Shown here: positions 8,080 to 16,229 of the stretch, in pieces
Numbering within the stretch: the first letter of the stretch is position 1
Layout of the letters: the number at the start of each line of letters is the position of its first letter
Assembly: GCA_028290805.1 (NCBI GenBank)
Contig: JAQGJA010000025.1
Coordinates: 1-23,872 of the forward strand
Length of the DNA: 23,872 bases
Reading direction: 5' to 3'
Source: Alphaproteobacteria bacterium
GTDB lineage: Bacteria > Pseudomonadota > Alphaproteobacteria > Micavibrionales > SZUA-601
Position numbers and translations under genes: made by a program
The notes under the pieces: generated by a model
The model's database searches: none
Seen by the model: only the letters and a program-made list of their open reading frames with translations
What the model was told of the DNA's origin: nothing

Positions 8080-8577
8080 TTATGTTTGGTCGATTATAGC
8101 GGGTGGTAACGGGTCGGGTCCATATTTATTTGGGCCTTTTGTGCCATGCCTGGCACTCAGAAGGATAAAGAAGATCACACAAAGCAGCACGGCAAAAAGC
8201 ACGCCTAAAATGGCCGTATTACCGATCTCATCCATACGCTCCACCAAAGGGAGCAGGTCGCCCACGGTTTCCATTTTGGTATCGGTACGGTCAAGGCCGA
8301 TCATCGCACCAAGGGTAAATAACTGCACAGGCAATTGCCACCAGCCCGACAGATTCAAGTCATGCAATCGCCGCGCCGTCACCGCCAAAGTCAAGGCCAG
8401 CGCGATATAGCTCCAGATATCGGAACATAGGCGATTGTCCTCACCCAGGATAAAGCCATCAACCGCCGAAGCAATCATCGTGCCAACCAGCAAAACCAGC
8501 GTGGTCCGCACGTTGAAATCATAGCGCGAGGCGCGGCCTTTGAAGGATGTGTAGAAGTGCAGCCAGTTTTTAAGCAT
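8080..8577 (-). CDS. DUF805 family inner-membrane protein (copy next to gatB)
   Basis: 165 residues with the DUF805 signature: an aromatic/basic N-terminus (WLHFYTSFKGRASRYDFN), a TARRLHDLNLSGWWQLP block in the middle and a C-terminal GPNKYGPDP. Four hydrophobic segments are visible at about 28-45, 52-68, 80-95 and 122-142. The function of the family is unknown; members are often near transport or stress genes. Its start overlaps the stop of the AT-rich DUF805 copy by 8 bases (ATGCTTAA). Its G+C looks like the neighbouring housekeeping genes, unlike its partner. The two share RRLHDxNLSGWWQ but differ elsewhere, so they are old paralogues or were acquired separately, not a fresh duplication. 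Confidence 0.9.
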   Translation of the reverse strand: MLKNWLHFYTSFKGRASRYDFNVRTTLVLLVGTMIASAVDGFILGEDNRLCSDIWSYIALALTLAVTARRLHDLNLSGWWQLPVQLFTLGAMIGLDRTDTKMETVGDLLPLVERMDEIGNTAILGVLFAVLLCVIFFILLSARHGTKGPNKYGPDPLPPAIIDQT

Positions 8578-9052
8578 TTACTTCCTTTTCTAATGGATTA
8601 TGGCCATATTTATTCTGCCCGGGCAATCCCCAAAAACAAGACAAGATAACCAGATAAAAAATATAAAATAGAAAACCTACTATTTGAAAAATTATTTTAG
8701 CATCACCTCCGTATTCCCGGGGCAGATCATATATTCCGAAAAGTGATAGGTCTAGTTGGAGAGGTATTATATAAGCCAAAGCCTGCCACCATCCAGATAG
8801 ATTCATATCGTGCAACCTCCTACATGTAATGGCTGATGTAAAGATAATCATGTATAATCGAACAACTTGTAACAAAACTAAGTTAGTTAAGATTTCTATA
8901 TGTTTATTCATACCCAAAATCTCCAGGAAGATTGAGAGTAGCCAAGCAAAACAGAAAATAATAATAAAAGGCAAATTACAATGGAGATTAAACTCTCTAA
9001 TTGAAGATCGCCCCTCAAAAGAAAAATAAAATCTCCAAAATTTACTTAGCAT
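8570..9052 (-). CDS. DUF805 family inner-membrane protein, AT-rich copy next to gatA
   Basis: 160 residues. It opens MLSKFWRFYFSFEGRSSIRE, has the diagnostic CRRLHDMNLSGWWQAL, and ends near GLPGQNKYGHNP, all standard DUF805 marks. Hydrophobic helices lie at about 27-46, 54-75, 92-105 and 120-142. The DNA is strikingly AT-rich (for example 11 G/C in bases 8641-8700) and uses codons such as ATA, AGA and TTA that the gat genes avoid, which points to later acquisition. It starts inside gatA (11-base overlap, ATGCTAAGTAA) and its stop overlaps the next DUF805 start by 8 bases. It is therefore fully embedded in the gat transcript. Its role is unknown. Confidence 0.9.
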   Translation of the reverse strand: MLSKFWRFYFSFEGRSSIREFNLHCNLPFIIIFCFAWLLSIFLEILGMNKHIEILTNLVLLQVVRLYMIIFTSAITCRRLHDMNLSGWWQALAYIIPLQLDLSLFGIYDLPREYGGDAKIIFQIVGFLFYIFYLVILSCFWGLPGQNKYGHNPLEKEVNA

Positions 9053-10526
9053 TCACCCAACCCATATCCGGTTTAGCCGTAAATCCTGCCGCCTTTTCCA
9101 ACACGCTACCAACCTTGAATAACGTCTCCTCATCAAACGGCCGACCAATTAATTGCAGGCCCAGCGGCAAGCCTTTATCATCCAGCATCGCGGGCAAGGA
9201 CATGCCCGGCAGTCCGGCCAGATTCACCGGCACGGTGAAGACATCTTCCAGATACATCTTCAGCGGGTCATCCTGTTTTTCGCCGATGACGAAGGCGGAA
9301 CCGGGGGTGGTCGGGGTTAAAATGACATCAACCTGTTTATACGCCTCGGTGAAATCGCGGGCGATTAAAGCGCGGATTTTTTGCGCTTTCAAATAATACG
9401 CATCGTAATAACCGGCGGACAGGACATAGGTGCCCATCAGAATCCGGCGCTGGACTTCGTCGCCGAAACCGGCCGCGCGCGTCAGTTCATAGGTCTCGTT
9501 CAGATCCTTGCCCTCGACGCGGTTGCCGTAACGCATGCCGTCATAGCGGGCCAAGTTCGAGGAACATTCCGCCGGGGCCAGAATGTAATAGGTCGCCAGC
9601 GCATATTTCGTGTGCGGCAGGCTGATATCGACGATTTCCGCCCCGGCGTCTTTCAGCCAGTCGATGCCTTGTTGCCACATTTTGTCGATTTCCGGGGCCA
9701 TGCCGTCGACGCGGTATTCTTTTGGAATGCCGACTTTGAGGCCTTTGATTGACTGGCCCAAAACGGCTTTGAAATCGGGGACGGGCATATTGACGCTGGT
9801 GGAATCTTTCTGGTCCCAGCCCGCCATGGCCTGCAGCATGATGGCGCAATCTTCGACGGAACGCGCCAAAGGTCCGGCTTGGTCCAAAGACGATGCAAAC
9901 GCAACAACGCCCCAGCGGGAACAGCGGCCATAAGTGGGCTTGATCCCGACGATGCCGGTTACCGAGGCCGGCTGGCGGATCGAGCCGCCCGTATCCGTGC
10001 CGGTGGCGCCCATCGCAATGCGCGCGGAAACCGCCGCGGACGAGCCGCCACTGGAGCCGCCGGGGATGCGTTGTTTATCATCGCCATTGGCGCGCCACGG
10101 GGAAATCACATTGCCGTAACCGCTGGTGATATTGGCCGAGCCCATGGCGAATTCATCCAAAGACACCTTGCCCAGCATGACCATGCCCTGGTCCAGCATA
10201 TTTTGCGAAACGGTGGATTCATAGGTCGGGGTAAAACCTTTGAGGATTTTGCTGGCTGCCGTGGTCTGTACGCCTTTGGTACAGAACAAATCTTTCATCG
10301 CGATCGGAATGCCTTCGAGCAGACCCACCCGGCCCGATTTGCGGCGTTCATCCGAAGCTGTTGCCTGCTCCATGGCAAGCTCGGGCGTTTCGACGATAAA
10401 AGCATTGAGCGCGCGGGCATTTTCAACGGCGCCGATATGGTCGCGGGTCAGTTCGGCAGAGGTGAATTCGCCTTTGTTCAGGCCATTAAGGGCAGCGGCA
10501 ATAGTGAGATCAGTAAGCTTGGTCAT
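9042..10526 (-). CDS. gatA: Asp-tRNA(Asn)/Glu-tRNA(Gln) amidotransferase subunit A
   Basis: 494 residues of the amidase-signature family. The Ser-cisSer-Lys triad is complete: Lys78 in IPIAMKDLF, the cis-Ser158 in IPGGSSGGSSAAV, and nucleophile Ser182 in TDTGGSIRQPAS. The rest of the core is standard (KPTYGRCSRWGVVAFASSLD; DVILTPTTPGSAF; GLPGMSLPAML; GLPLGLQLIGRPFDE). GatA hydrolyses glutamine and passes ammonia to GatB for transamidation of Glu-tRNA(Gln) and/or Asp-tRNA(Asn). The ATG at 10526 is two bases after the gatC stop, so the genes are coupled. Its last codons overlap the start of the AT-rich DUF805 gene. Confidence 0.98.
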   Translation of the reverse strand: MTKLTDLTIAAALNGLNKGEFTSAELTRDHIGAVENARALNAFIVETPELAMEQATASDERRKSGRVGLLEGIPIAMKDLFCTKGVQTTAASKILKGFTPTYESTVSQNMLDQGMVMLGKVSLDEFAMGSANITSGYGNVISPWRANGDDKQRIPGGSSGGSSAAVSARIAMGATGTDTGGSIRQPASVTGIVGIKPTYGRCSRWGVVAFASSLDQAGPLARSVEDCAIMLQAMAGWDQKDSTSVNMPVPDFKAVLGQSIKGLKVGIPKEYRVDGMAPEIDKMWQQGIDWLKDAGAEIVDISLPHTKYALATYYILAPAECSSNLARYDGMRYGNRVEGKDLNETYELTRAAGFGDEVQRRILMGTYVLSAGYYDAYYLKAQKIRALIARDFTEAYKQVDVILTPTTPGSAFVIGEKQDDPLKMYLEDVFTVPVNLAGLPGMSLPAMLDDKGLPLGLQLIGRPFDEETLFKVGSVLEKAAGFTAKPDMGWVNAK

Positions 10527-10528
10527 GT

Positions 10529-10810
10529 CTATTCCACCACTTTAGGCACGACAAAAAATCCTTCGGCCGAATCGGGCGCGTTGCGCATGATCTCGGCCTG
10601 TTTATTCCCGTCGGTCACGACATCGGGGCGGCGAAAGGCTTTTTGCCCGCCGACGCTGGTCATGGGTTCGACGCCGTTGGTATCGACTTCGTTCAATTGC
10701 TCGATCCATTTGAAAATCCCGCCCAGATCGGCGGCCAGCACTTCGGCCCTCTCATCGTCGATTTTCAGGCGGGCCAGTTTGGCCACCTTGAGAACTGTTT
10801 GCTTATCCAT
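10529..10810 (-). CDS. gatC: Asp-tRNA(Asn)/Glu-tRNA(Gln) amidotransferase subunit C
   Basis: 93 residues starting MDKQTVLKVAKLARLKIDD, the normal GatC N-terminus, followed by LGGIFKWIEQLNEVDTNGVEPM, then RPDVVTDGNKQAEIMRNAPD and a C-terminal GFFVVPKVVE, all family blocks. GatC is the small helical linker that wraps around GatA and stabilises the GatAB complex. The frame stays open further upstream to 11014, but that part lies over ruvX and matches nothing in GatC, so I place the start at 10810. Only 43 bases separate it from the divergent ruvX start, so the two promoters must overlap or lie partly inside the genes. Confidence 0.95.
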   Translation of the reverse strand: MDKQTVLKVAKLARLKIDDERAEVLAADLGGIFKWIEQLNEVDTNGVEPMTSVGGQKAFRRPDVVTDGNKQAEIMRNAPDSAEGFFVVPKVVE

Positions 10811-10853
10811 CGAAAAACCTATACAAAAATGATGTCCCAACAGTATGTAAGTA

Positions 10854-11381
10854 ATGAACGGCCTGTCAATCCATCCCCTTGCCGATTTCGCGCAAATTTT
10901 GCAGCGCCCCGTGCGCCTGGCTGCGCTGGATATCGGCACCAGGACCATCGGGATCGCTCTCAGCACGCCCGATTGGCAGACGGTATTGCCGCTGACCACC
11001 CTCACCCGCAGCAAATGGAGCCAGGATCTGCTGGCGCTGGAAAAGGCCCTGAAAGGCTACGAGATCGGGGGGCTAGTCATCGGCCTGCCCTTCAACATGG
11101 ACGGTAGTGAGGGCCCGCGCGCCCAAGGTGTGCGGCAAGTCGCCTATAACCTGGTCAAGGCAAACCCGGCATGGCTTTCCCACTGCATTATCGGTTTTTG
11201 CGACGAACGCCATTCTTCCAGTACGGCGCATGACATGTCGGCGCATCTGAAGCTGAAACGCGCCAAGGAATCGGGCGCCCTTGACGCCTTGGCGGCAACC
11301 GATATTCTGGGCCGGGCTTTGAATATTTTGAAAGCCGGACAGCACGTTGCCGGAAATCCGGAAGAAACAGAAAGCCAATGA
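10854..11381 (+). CDS. ruvX: YqgF/RuvX family putative pre-16S rRNA nuclease (Holliday-junction-resolvase fold)
   Basis: 175 residues with an RNase H-like fold. The first catalytic Asp is in LAALDIGTRTIGIALS (about residue 25). Next come LVIGLPFNMDGSEGPRAQGV, the Glu of the DER block, and the last Asp in LDALAATDIL. The DER block reads DERHSS where most family members have DERLTT. The family matures 16S rRNA 5' ends in E. coli and was earlier proposed as a resolvase. The N-terminus carries about 18 residues before the core, common in alphaproteobacteria. It overlaps plsY by 4 bases (ATGA) and is divergent from gatC. Confidence 0.93.
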   Translation: MNGLSIHPLADFAQILQRPVRLAALDIGTRTIGIALSTPDWQTVLPLTTLTRSKWSQDLLALEKALKGYEIGGLVIGLPFNMDGSEGPRAQGVRQVAYNLVKANPAWLSHCIIGFCDERHSSSTAHDMSAHLKLKRAKESGALDALAATDILGRALNILKAGQHVAGNPEETESQ

Positions 11382-11989
11382 CAGACACACTCCTCCCCTA
11401 TATCGCCATCATCAGCCTTTCTTATCTGATCGGCTCAATCCCGTTCGGCATCGTGCTGGGCAAGATTTTCAAGGTCGGCGATATCCGCAATATCGGTTCC
11501 GGCAGTGTCGGCGCAACCAATGCCTTGCGCACGGGGAATAAAACATTTGCTTTCTGCGTCCTGCTGGGGGATGCATTGAAAGGCGCGGTGGCGATTTGGG
11601 TCGCAAAAGCCCTGTTCTGCTGCGACGTCTTTCCGCATGTCGCATTGATCGCCGGGTTCGCCGCCTTGATGGGGCATATATTTCCCGTCTGGCTGCGCTT
11701 CAAGGGCGGCAAAGGCGTGGCAACCGGCCTGGGCGTCCTCCTCGTCCTGCATTGGCCGACAGCGTTGATGCTCGCGGCGATGTGGCTGGTCACTGCCACG
11801 CTGTCCCGCTATTCCTCCCTCGCCGCCATCCTGGCCGCTCTGCAGGCGCCGATCTATGCGAAAGCCAGCGGCGGCGATGAATATGCGCTGCCCTTTGCGG
11901 TTATAGCCTTGCTTATCGTCTGGACGCATCGCAGTAATCTGCAGCGGTTGATGAAGGGTGAGGAGTCGGTGATTAGGTTGAAGAAATAA
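11378..11989 (+). CDS. plsY: Acyl-phosphate:glycerol-3-phosphate acyltransferase
   Basis: 203 residues, an integral membrane protein with at least five hydrophobic segments. It shows the three PlsY motifs: SYLIGSIPFGIVLGK; the glycine-rich IRNIGSGSVGATNALRTGNK; and MGHIFPVWLRFKGGKGVATG. PlsY moves the acyl group from acyl phosphate, made by PlsX, to glycerol 3-phosphate, giving lysophosphatidate in the first step of phospholipid synthesis at the inner membrane. Usual family text has GSGNIGATN; here the Asn is Ser, a mild variation. It overlaps ruvX by 4 bases and is followed after one base by the alpha/beta hydrolase gene, so the three are probably cotranscribed. Confidence 0.96.
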   Translation: MTDTLLPYIAIISLSYLIGSIPFGIVLGKIFKVGDIRNIGSGSVGATNALRTGNKTFAFCVLLGDALKGAVAIWVAKALFCCDVFPHVALIAGFAALMGHIFPVWLRFKGGKGVATGLGVLLVLHWPTALMLAAMWLVTATLSRYSSLAAILAALQAPIYAKASGGDEYALPFAVIALLIVWTHRSNLQRLMKGEESVIRLKK

Positions 11990-11990
11990 A

Positions 11991-12725
11991 ATGGAAACTC
12001 ATTGGGATATTAAAACAGAAGATGGTCATGTCATTTATGGCCTTTTGAACAAGCCTGAGAATAAGAAGAATAAGAAGGCCATTCTTCTTATTCATGGCCT
12101 GACTGGTCATCCGCATGAATATCATCACACCTCTGCCGCTTTTGCCTTTCCTGCGCTGGGCTATGATGTAATTCGGCCTTATTTATATTGCAGCGAAGAC
12201 AATGCCAGGAAATTGGTTGATTGCACGATTGCGATACATAGTATGGATATAAATACCATGGCCCAATTTTTTTCTACGCAATATGATGAATTGTATGCAG
12301 TCGGACACAGTTTTGGTGGACCCAGTGTCATAGGTGCAAACACACAAGCCTTTAAAGCGATCAGCTTGTGGGACCCGAGCATAGAACCAAAAGAAACGTT
12401 GATCGGCACTGCGTATGTGAAACCCTATCACGATTTATACTTGCTTAGCTGGGAGCCCGATATTCTCATTGGTAAAGCCATGTATGAAGAAGCAAAGGAC
12501 TTCGATGTAAATAAAGCCAAGCTTTTGGCACAAGCCTGTACATCGCCCGTTCAGGTAATCCTTGCCGGTGATGGAAAATATGCGAAGAAAGGTTTTTCTT
12601 ATAATGATTTTGTGAGCACTCCTACAGATTTAAAAATCATTCCCGGGTCTGATCACTGTTTTAATGAAGAAGGCACAACCGAACCATTATTGCTTTATAC
12701 ACGTGAATGGTTTGACAAGTTCTAG
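11991..12725 (+). CDS. Alpha/beta-hydrolase fold protein inserted between plsY and dprA
   Basis: 244 residues, cytosolic, no signal peptide. The oxyanion region reads AILLIHGLTGHPHEY and the nucleophile elbow AVGHSFGGPS puts Ser107 at the active site. The likely acid Asp is in ILAGDGKYAKKG and the His in IPGSDHCFNEEG. The strand-helix order is that of small serine hydrolases with a short cap; the substrate cannot be told. The DNA is visibly richer in A+T than plsY or dprA, and alphaproteobacterial plsY and dprA are often neighbours, so this gene is probably a later insertion. It begins one base after plsY's stop without a clear ribosome site and so probably depends on coupling. Confidence 0.85.
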   Translation: METHWDIKTEDGHVIYGLLNKPENKKNKKAILLIHGLTGHPHEYHHTSAAFAFPALGYDVIRPYLYCSEDNARKLVDCTIAIHSMDINTMAQFFSTQYDELYAVGHSFGGPSVIGANTQAFKAISLWDPSIEPKETLIGTAYVKPYHDLYLLSWEPDILIGKAMYEEAKDFDVNKAKLLAQACTSPVQVILAGDGKYAKKGFSYNDFVSTPTDLKIIPGSDHCFNEEGTTEPLLLYTREWFDKF

Positions 12726-12750
12726 TACCACCAGATAAGAGTTATCCCGT

Positions 12751-13884
12751 TTGCCACAACCACAAATCCGTCCTGACAAACTTGCCGCCCTGCAACTGAT
12801 CCGTAGCGAAGGGGTCGGCCCGGCGACCTTTGCGCGTCTTGTCGACCGGTTTGGCGGGGTGGAAAACGCCTTGTCGGCGATGCCGCAGATGAAGCGGCCT
12901 TTGCAGCCGGCGGATCTTAAAAAAGTGGAAGCGGAATATAACCGCCTGCTTAAATCAGGTGGCGTATGGCTTAGTAAAGATGATGCGCAATATCCGGAAC
13001 TGATGCAGCCTTTGGACGATATGCCGCCTGTGCTAAGTGCGCTGGGCGATATTTCTTTGCTGGCCAAACCGATGATCGCCATGGTCGGGGGGCGCAATGC
13101 CTCAACCAACGGGCGGCGGCTGGCGGCTCAGATTGCAAAAGATCTGGGGCGGCAGGGTTTCGTCATCGTCTCGGGCTTGGCGCGCGGCATCGATACCGCG
13201 GCCCATGAAGCGGCGCTGGAGACCGGGACCGTCGCCGTGCTGGCCAATGGCGTCGATATCGTCTATCCGCCCGAGAACAAAAAACTCTATGACGCCATCC
13301 GTGAGCGCGGCGTGATTTTAAGCGAAAATCCGCTGGCCTCGGAACCCACCGCATCATTATTCCCGCGGCGCAACCGGATTATTTCCGGCCTGTGCCGGGG
13401 CGTGATCGTGGTCGAAGCGGCGCAGAAATCCGGGTCGCTGATCACCATCCGCTATGCGCTGGACCAGGGGCGCGAGGTTTTTGCCGTGCCCGGTTCCCCG
13501 CTGGACCCGCGCGCATCAGGTCCCAATCATCTGATCAAAACCGGCCAGGCGCATCTAATTGAATCGGCACAGGATGTGCTGGACGTTTTGGGCGGGCTGC
13601 GCAACCTGGATCTGTCCGGCCCGCAGATCAGCTTTGCCCTGGACCAGGTCGAAGCGTATATGCCGGAAACGATCTCGGATGAATTGCCGCAAAACACCGC
13701 GGCCCTGACCGACGATCAGGCGCGCCATACCGTGCTGAATTACCTCAGCCCCACGCCCTGCGATATCGACCATCTGACCCAGGCCACCCAACTCCCCGCC
13801 TCGCGCCTGCTGGCGATTTTGATGGAGCTGGAACTGAGGGGACAAATTCAACGCCTTGCCGGCAATCAGGTAGTGCGGGTGTAA
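12751..13884 (+). CDS. dprA: DNA-processing protein A (DprA/Smf)
   Basis: 377 residues, normal length, from a TTG start preceded by AAGAG nine bases upstream; no ATG gives a complete N-terminus. Order: N-terminal helix-hairpin/SAM-like region (residues 10-65, LIRSEGVGPATFARLVDRFG), the Rossmann-type DprA core at 75-290 with MVGGRNAS (111-118), VSGLARGIDTAAHEAAL, VLANGVDIVYPPEN, FPRRNRIISGL (204-214) and GSLITIRYALDQGREVFAVP, and a C-terminal winged helix (about 315-377). DprA binds incoming single-stranded DNA and loads RecA during natural transformation. It is also conserved in species not known to be competent. The nucleotidyltransferase gene starts one base after its stop. Confidence 0.96.
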   Translation: MPQPQIRPDKLAALQLIRSEGVGPATFARLVDRFGGVENALSAMPQMKRPLQPADLKKVEAEYNRLLKSGGVWLSKDDAQYPELMQPLDDMPPVLSALGDISLLAKPMIAMVGGRNASTNGRRLAAQIAKDLGRQGFVIVSGLARGIDTAAHEAALETGTVAVLANGVDIVYPPENKKLYDAIRERGVILSENPLASEPTASLFPRRNRIISGLCRGVIVVEAAQKSGSLITIRYALDQGREVFAVPGSPLDPRASGPNHLIKTGQAHLIESAQDVLDVLGGLRNLDLSGPQISFALDQVEAYMPETISDELPQNTAALTDDQARHTVLNYLSPTPCDIDHLTQATQLPASRLLAILMELELRGQIQRLAGNQVVRV

Positions 13885-13885
13885 C

Positions 13886-14668
13886 ATGCAGGAACTGATC
13901 GAGCAAATAACAGCGCTTTTGCAAGAACAACCCCAAATTCTTGCGGCCTGGCTGGGCGGAAGTTACGGGCGCGGTGAGGAAGATAGGTATAGCGATGCTG
14001 ATATTATCGTCTGTACCCCACAGCCTGAAACCACCGATCTGTTCAACCGCCTGCAGGATATTCTTCGGCAAAGAGCTGATATTATTTTTATCAAGACCCT
14101 GCCTTGCAGTCTTACTATCAATGCGATCACGGATTTATGGCAGCGTTTTGATATAACCGTTATTGATAAGTCCAGCCTGAATAATTATGGCCAAAATGAA
14201 ATCCGGTTTTTATATGATGATGACGATATTTCAGGCCTTATGCCCGAATTCATTCAAAAAAAATCGCTAATACCTTCTGAGTTGAAAGACGTAACTGAAG
14301 AATTCATTCGCGTCTTGGGTTTGCTGCCTGTCGTGATAGGACGAGAGGACTTTGTCATGGCTATGTCAGGGGTACAGATATTAAAAGATCTTTTGATCAG
14401 ACTCATTAAAATGTCCATGCCCTGTTCAGATGCCGGCGCACTCTCATTGAAGAAACATTTGCCTGATCAAGACTATAAGATTTTACTGGCCATGCCGCCT
14501 CTTACACAGACACGCCATGCCATTTTACAAGCCAATATTTATTTGGCGGATGCTTTTTTCCTGAAAGCAAAGAATCAATACGAGCAGCATAACATGGCAT
14601 GGCCGGAAAGATTTGTTAAAGCAACGGCTTTATACCTGGAAGCGCAGCTTCATACAAAAATCTTGTAA
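13886..14668 (+). CDS. Nucleotidyltransferase-fold protein (NTP_transf_2 type)
   Basis: 260 residues. The polymerase-beta-like motif is complete: LGGSYGRGEEDRYSDADIIV, with Gly25-Ser26 and the metal pair Asp37/Asp39. A third acidic residue is plausible at Asp89 (RFDITVID). The rest is helical and resembles the C-terminal substrate domain of aminoglycoside or lincosamide adenylyltransferase-like proteins, but I cannot name a substrate, and resistance should not be assumed. Codon use is AT-richer than dprA, suggesting later arrival. It starts one base after dprA's stop and ends five bases before the convergent esterase gene, so it most likely shares the dprA transcript. Confidence 0.8.
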   Translation: MQELIEQITALLQEQPQILAAWLGGSYGRGEEDRYSDADIIVCTPQPETTDLFNRLQDILRQRADIIFIKTLPCSLTINAITDLWQRFDITVIDKSSLNNYGQNEIRFLYDDDDISGLMPEFIQKKSLIPSELKDVTEEFIRVLGLLPVVIGREDFVMAMSGVQILKDLLIRLIKMSMPCSDAGALSLKKHLPDQDYKILLAMPPLTQTRHAILQANIYLADAFFLKAKNQYEQHNMAWPERFVKATALYLEAQLHTKIL

Positions 14669-14673
14669 CGACT

Positions 14674-15294
14674 CTAATGTTGCGCGATCCAATTCTGCAT
14701 ATCATCCAGATCGGACTGGATCAGATTATGGCCTGCGGGTTTTATGATTAGACGAATATCGGCTTTGGCCGCAGAAAAGATTTTTTCCAGTTGCACGGGA
14801 TGGTCGCGAGGCACGATGGCATCCATCAGGCCTGAAAGAATCAAAATGGGCTTGCCGTGCAAATCGGGCAGCGCGCCCGGTTCCATGCCCAGCATGGGGC
14901 GGAGCAGAATGGCGCCGGCCAAAGCAGCGGGGTAACGCAACAGGATATTGATTGCGATATTGGCGCCGTTGGAAAGGCCGAGTGCAAAAAGCGGCCGGTC
15001 ATTTAAATTATAATATTCCTTTGCCGCTGTAATAAACGTGGCCAGTGCCTCGGTATTCTTTTGCAGATCGTCCAGGTCGAAGACGCCTGTCGCAAGGCGT
15101 TTGAAGAAACGCGGCATGTTGTTTTCCAGCACTTTGCCGCGCACGGATAAAAGGGCAGCACCCGGTGTCACTGCTGCGCCTAGTTCCAGCAAGTCATGCT
15201 CATTCCCGCCGGTGCCATGCAGCAAAAGCAGAACGGGTTTTTCAAAGTCCCCCGGCATAAACACATGCGTAAAACCCAGATCGGGCCCGGGCAT
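14674..15294 (-). CDS. Phospholipase/carboxylesterase-family hydrolase, MhqD-like
   Basis: 206 residues of the alpha/beta-hydrolase fold. LLLLHGTGGNEHDLL carries the oxyanion loop, LFALGLSNGANIA the nucleophile Ser108, SGLMDAIVP the acid Asp158, and IIKPAGHNL the His188, so the triad is complete. The pattern matches the group that includes B. subtilis MhqD (YodD), induced by methylhydroquinone and catechol together with the ring-cleaving dioxygenase MhqE. Here it directly follows an MhqE-like gene with a one-base stop/start overlap (TAATG), so coupling is strong. The precise substrate is unknown even in Bacillus. It is the last gene of the regulator-kinase-dioxygenase-hydrolase unit. Confidence 0.85.
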   Translation of the reverse strand: MPGPDLGFTHVFMPGDFEKPVLLLLHGTGGNEHDLLELGAAVTPGAALLSVRGKVLENNMPRFFKRLATGVFDLDDLQKNTEALATFITAAKEYYNLNDRPLFALGLSNGANIAINILLRYPAALAGAILLRPMLGMEPGALPDLHGKPILILSGLMDAIVPRDHPVQLEKIFSAAKADIRLIIKPAGHNLIQSDLDDMQNWIAQH

Positions 15295-16229
15295 TATGCG
15301 TCGTCCAATGAAGGCAAGGCGGCGGCAATTTCCTTGCGGTGTGGCTCATAGCGGGCTGGCAGCATCAAGGCCTGGCCCAGTCTTTCCACGGGTTCGTCAA
15401 TGGCAAAGCCTGGGCCGTCTGTGGCGATTTCAAACAAAATTCCGCTGGGCTCGCGGAAATAGAGCGACCGGAAATAATCGCGCTCGACCACGGGCGTAAT
15501 ATTGACGCCTTTATCGGCCAATTTTTCGCGGATGGTTTTTTGTTCCTCGTCATCCCCTACGCGGAAAGCGACATGGTGGATGGTGCCCGCTCCATTACCC
15601 CCGCGCCAGATACCGGGCAGATGGCGGATATCGACAATCTGACCCAGGCCGCTTTGACCAGTTGAATAACGGTGGCGGCTGCCATCAACACCTACGGCTT
15701 TAAAACCGAAATATTCGGTCAACAAATTCTCGGTGCGCTCGATTTCCTTGACCCACAAGGCCACGCTGTGAAAACCGCGAATGGCGACATCCTCGGCAAT
15801 TTCGTCGGTGGTCCAGGCGGGAGTCTCCGGCAGATCATCCACACCGACAAATTCCAGTTGCAACCCATCAGGATCGGAAATACGCAGGATTTTTTCATCA
15901 AAACGTTCTTCAGGGCCCTGGTAAACAATTCCCTTTTGGTGAAAACGGTCCAGCCAGAAAGAAAACGCGGTTTTGGGAATCGCGAAAACGATTTCAACGG
16001 CCTGGCCCAGACCGGCCCTTCCCTGGGGCAGGCCCGGATGCGGGAAAAAGGTCAGCACCGTGCCGGGCGTACCTACCCTATCGGCGAAATAGAAATGATA
16101 GGTGCCGGGATCGTCAAAATTGACGGTCTTTTTAATGAAACGCAGGCCCAGGATTTTCGTATAGAAATCGAAATTACGTTTCGGATCGCTGGCAATAGCG
16201 GTGATGTGGTGAATGCCTTGTGCGGTCAT
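15294..16229 (-). CDS. Ring-cleaving (extradiol-type) dioxygenase, MhqE/MhqO-like, glyoxalase fold
   Basis: 311 residues made of two vicinal-oxygen-chelate modules. Each module begins with a metal-ligand His: GIHHITAIASDP at 5-16 and RGFHSVALWV near 152, with GTIHHVAFRV near 222 starting the last half. The Glu ligand lies in EPSGILFEIATDGPGF. The ending DEPVERLGQALMLPARYEPHR is typical of the YkcA/MhqO/MhqE group of hydroquinone- and catechol-linked dioxygenases. The iron(II)-dependent cleavage of catechols or hydroquinones is the family's proposed activity. The start overlaps the kinase stop by 4 bases and the gene overlaps the MhqD-like hydrolase by one base. This unbroken coupling to a two-component system is unusual, since the Bacillus genes answer to the MarR-type MhqR. 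Confidence 0.9.
   Translation of the reverse strand: MTAQGIHHITAIASDPKRNFDFYTKILGLRFIKKTVNFDDPGTYHFYFADRVGTPGTVLTFFPHPGLPQGRAGLGQAVEIVFAIPKTAFSFWLDRFHQKGIVYQGPEERFDEKILRISDPDGLQLEFVGVDDLPETPAWTTDEIAEDVAIRGFHSVALWVKEIERTENLLTEYFGFKAVGVDGSRHRYSTGQSGLGQIVDIRHLPGIWRGGNGAGTIHHVAFRVGDDEEQKTIREKLADKGVNITPVVERDYFRSLYFREPSGILFEIATDGPGFAIDEPVERLGQALMLPARYEPHRKEIAAALPSLDDA

Noticed and set aside
9879..10832. Long plus-strand open frame (317 codons) opposite gatA and gatC
   Set aside because: Both opposite genes are unmistakable; the frame's composition is typical of antisense GC-biased codons.
10811..11014. Extended N-terminus of gatC
   Set aside because: The extra residues overlap ruvX on the other strand and match nothing in GatC; the ATG at 10810 gives the normal start.
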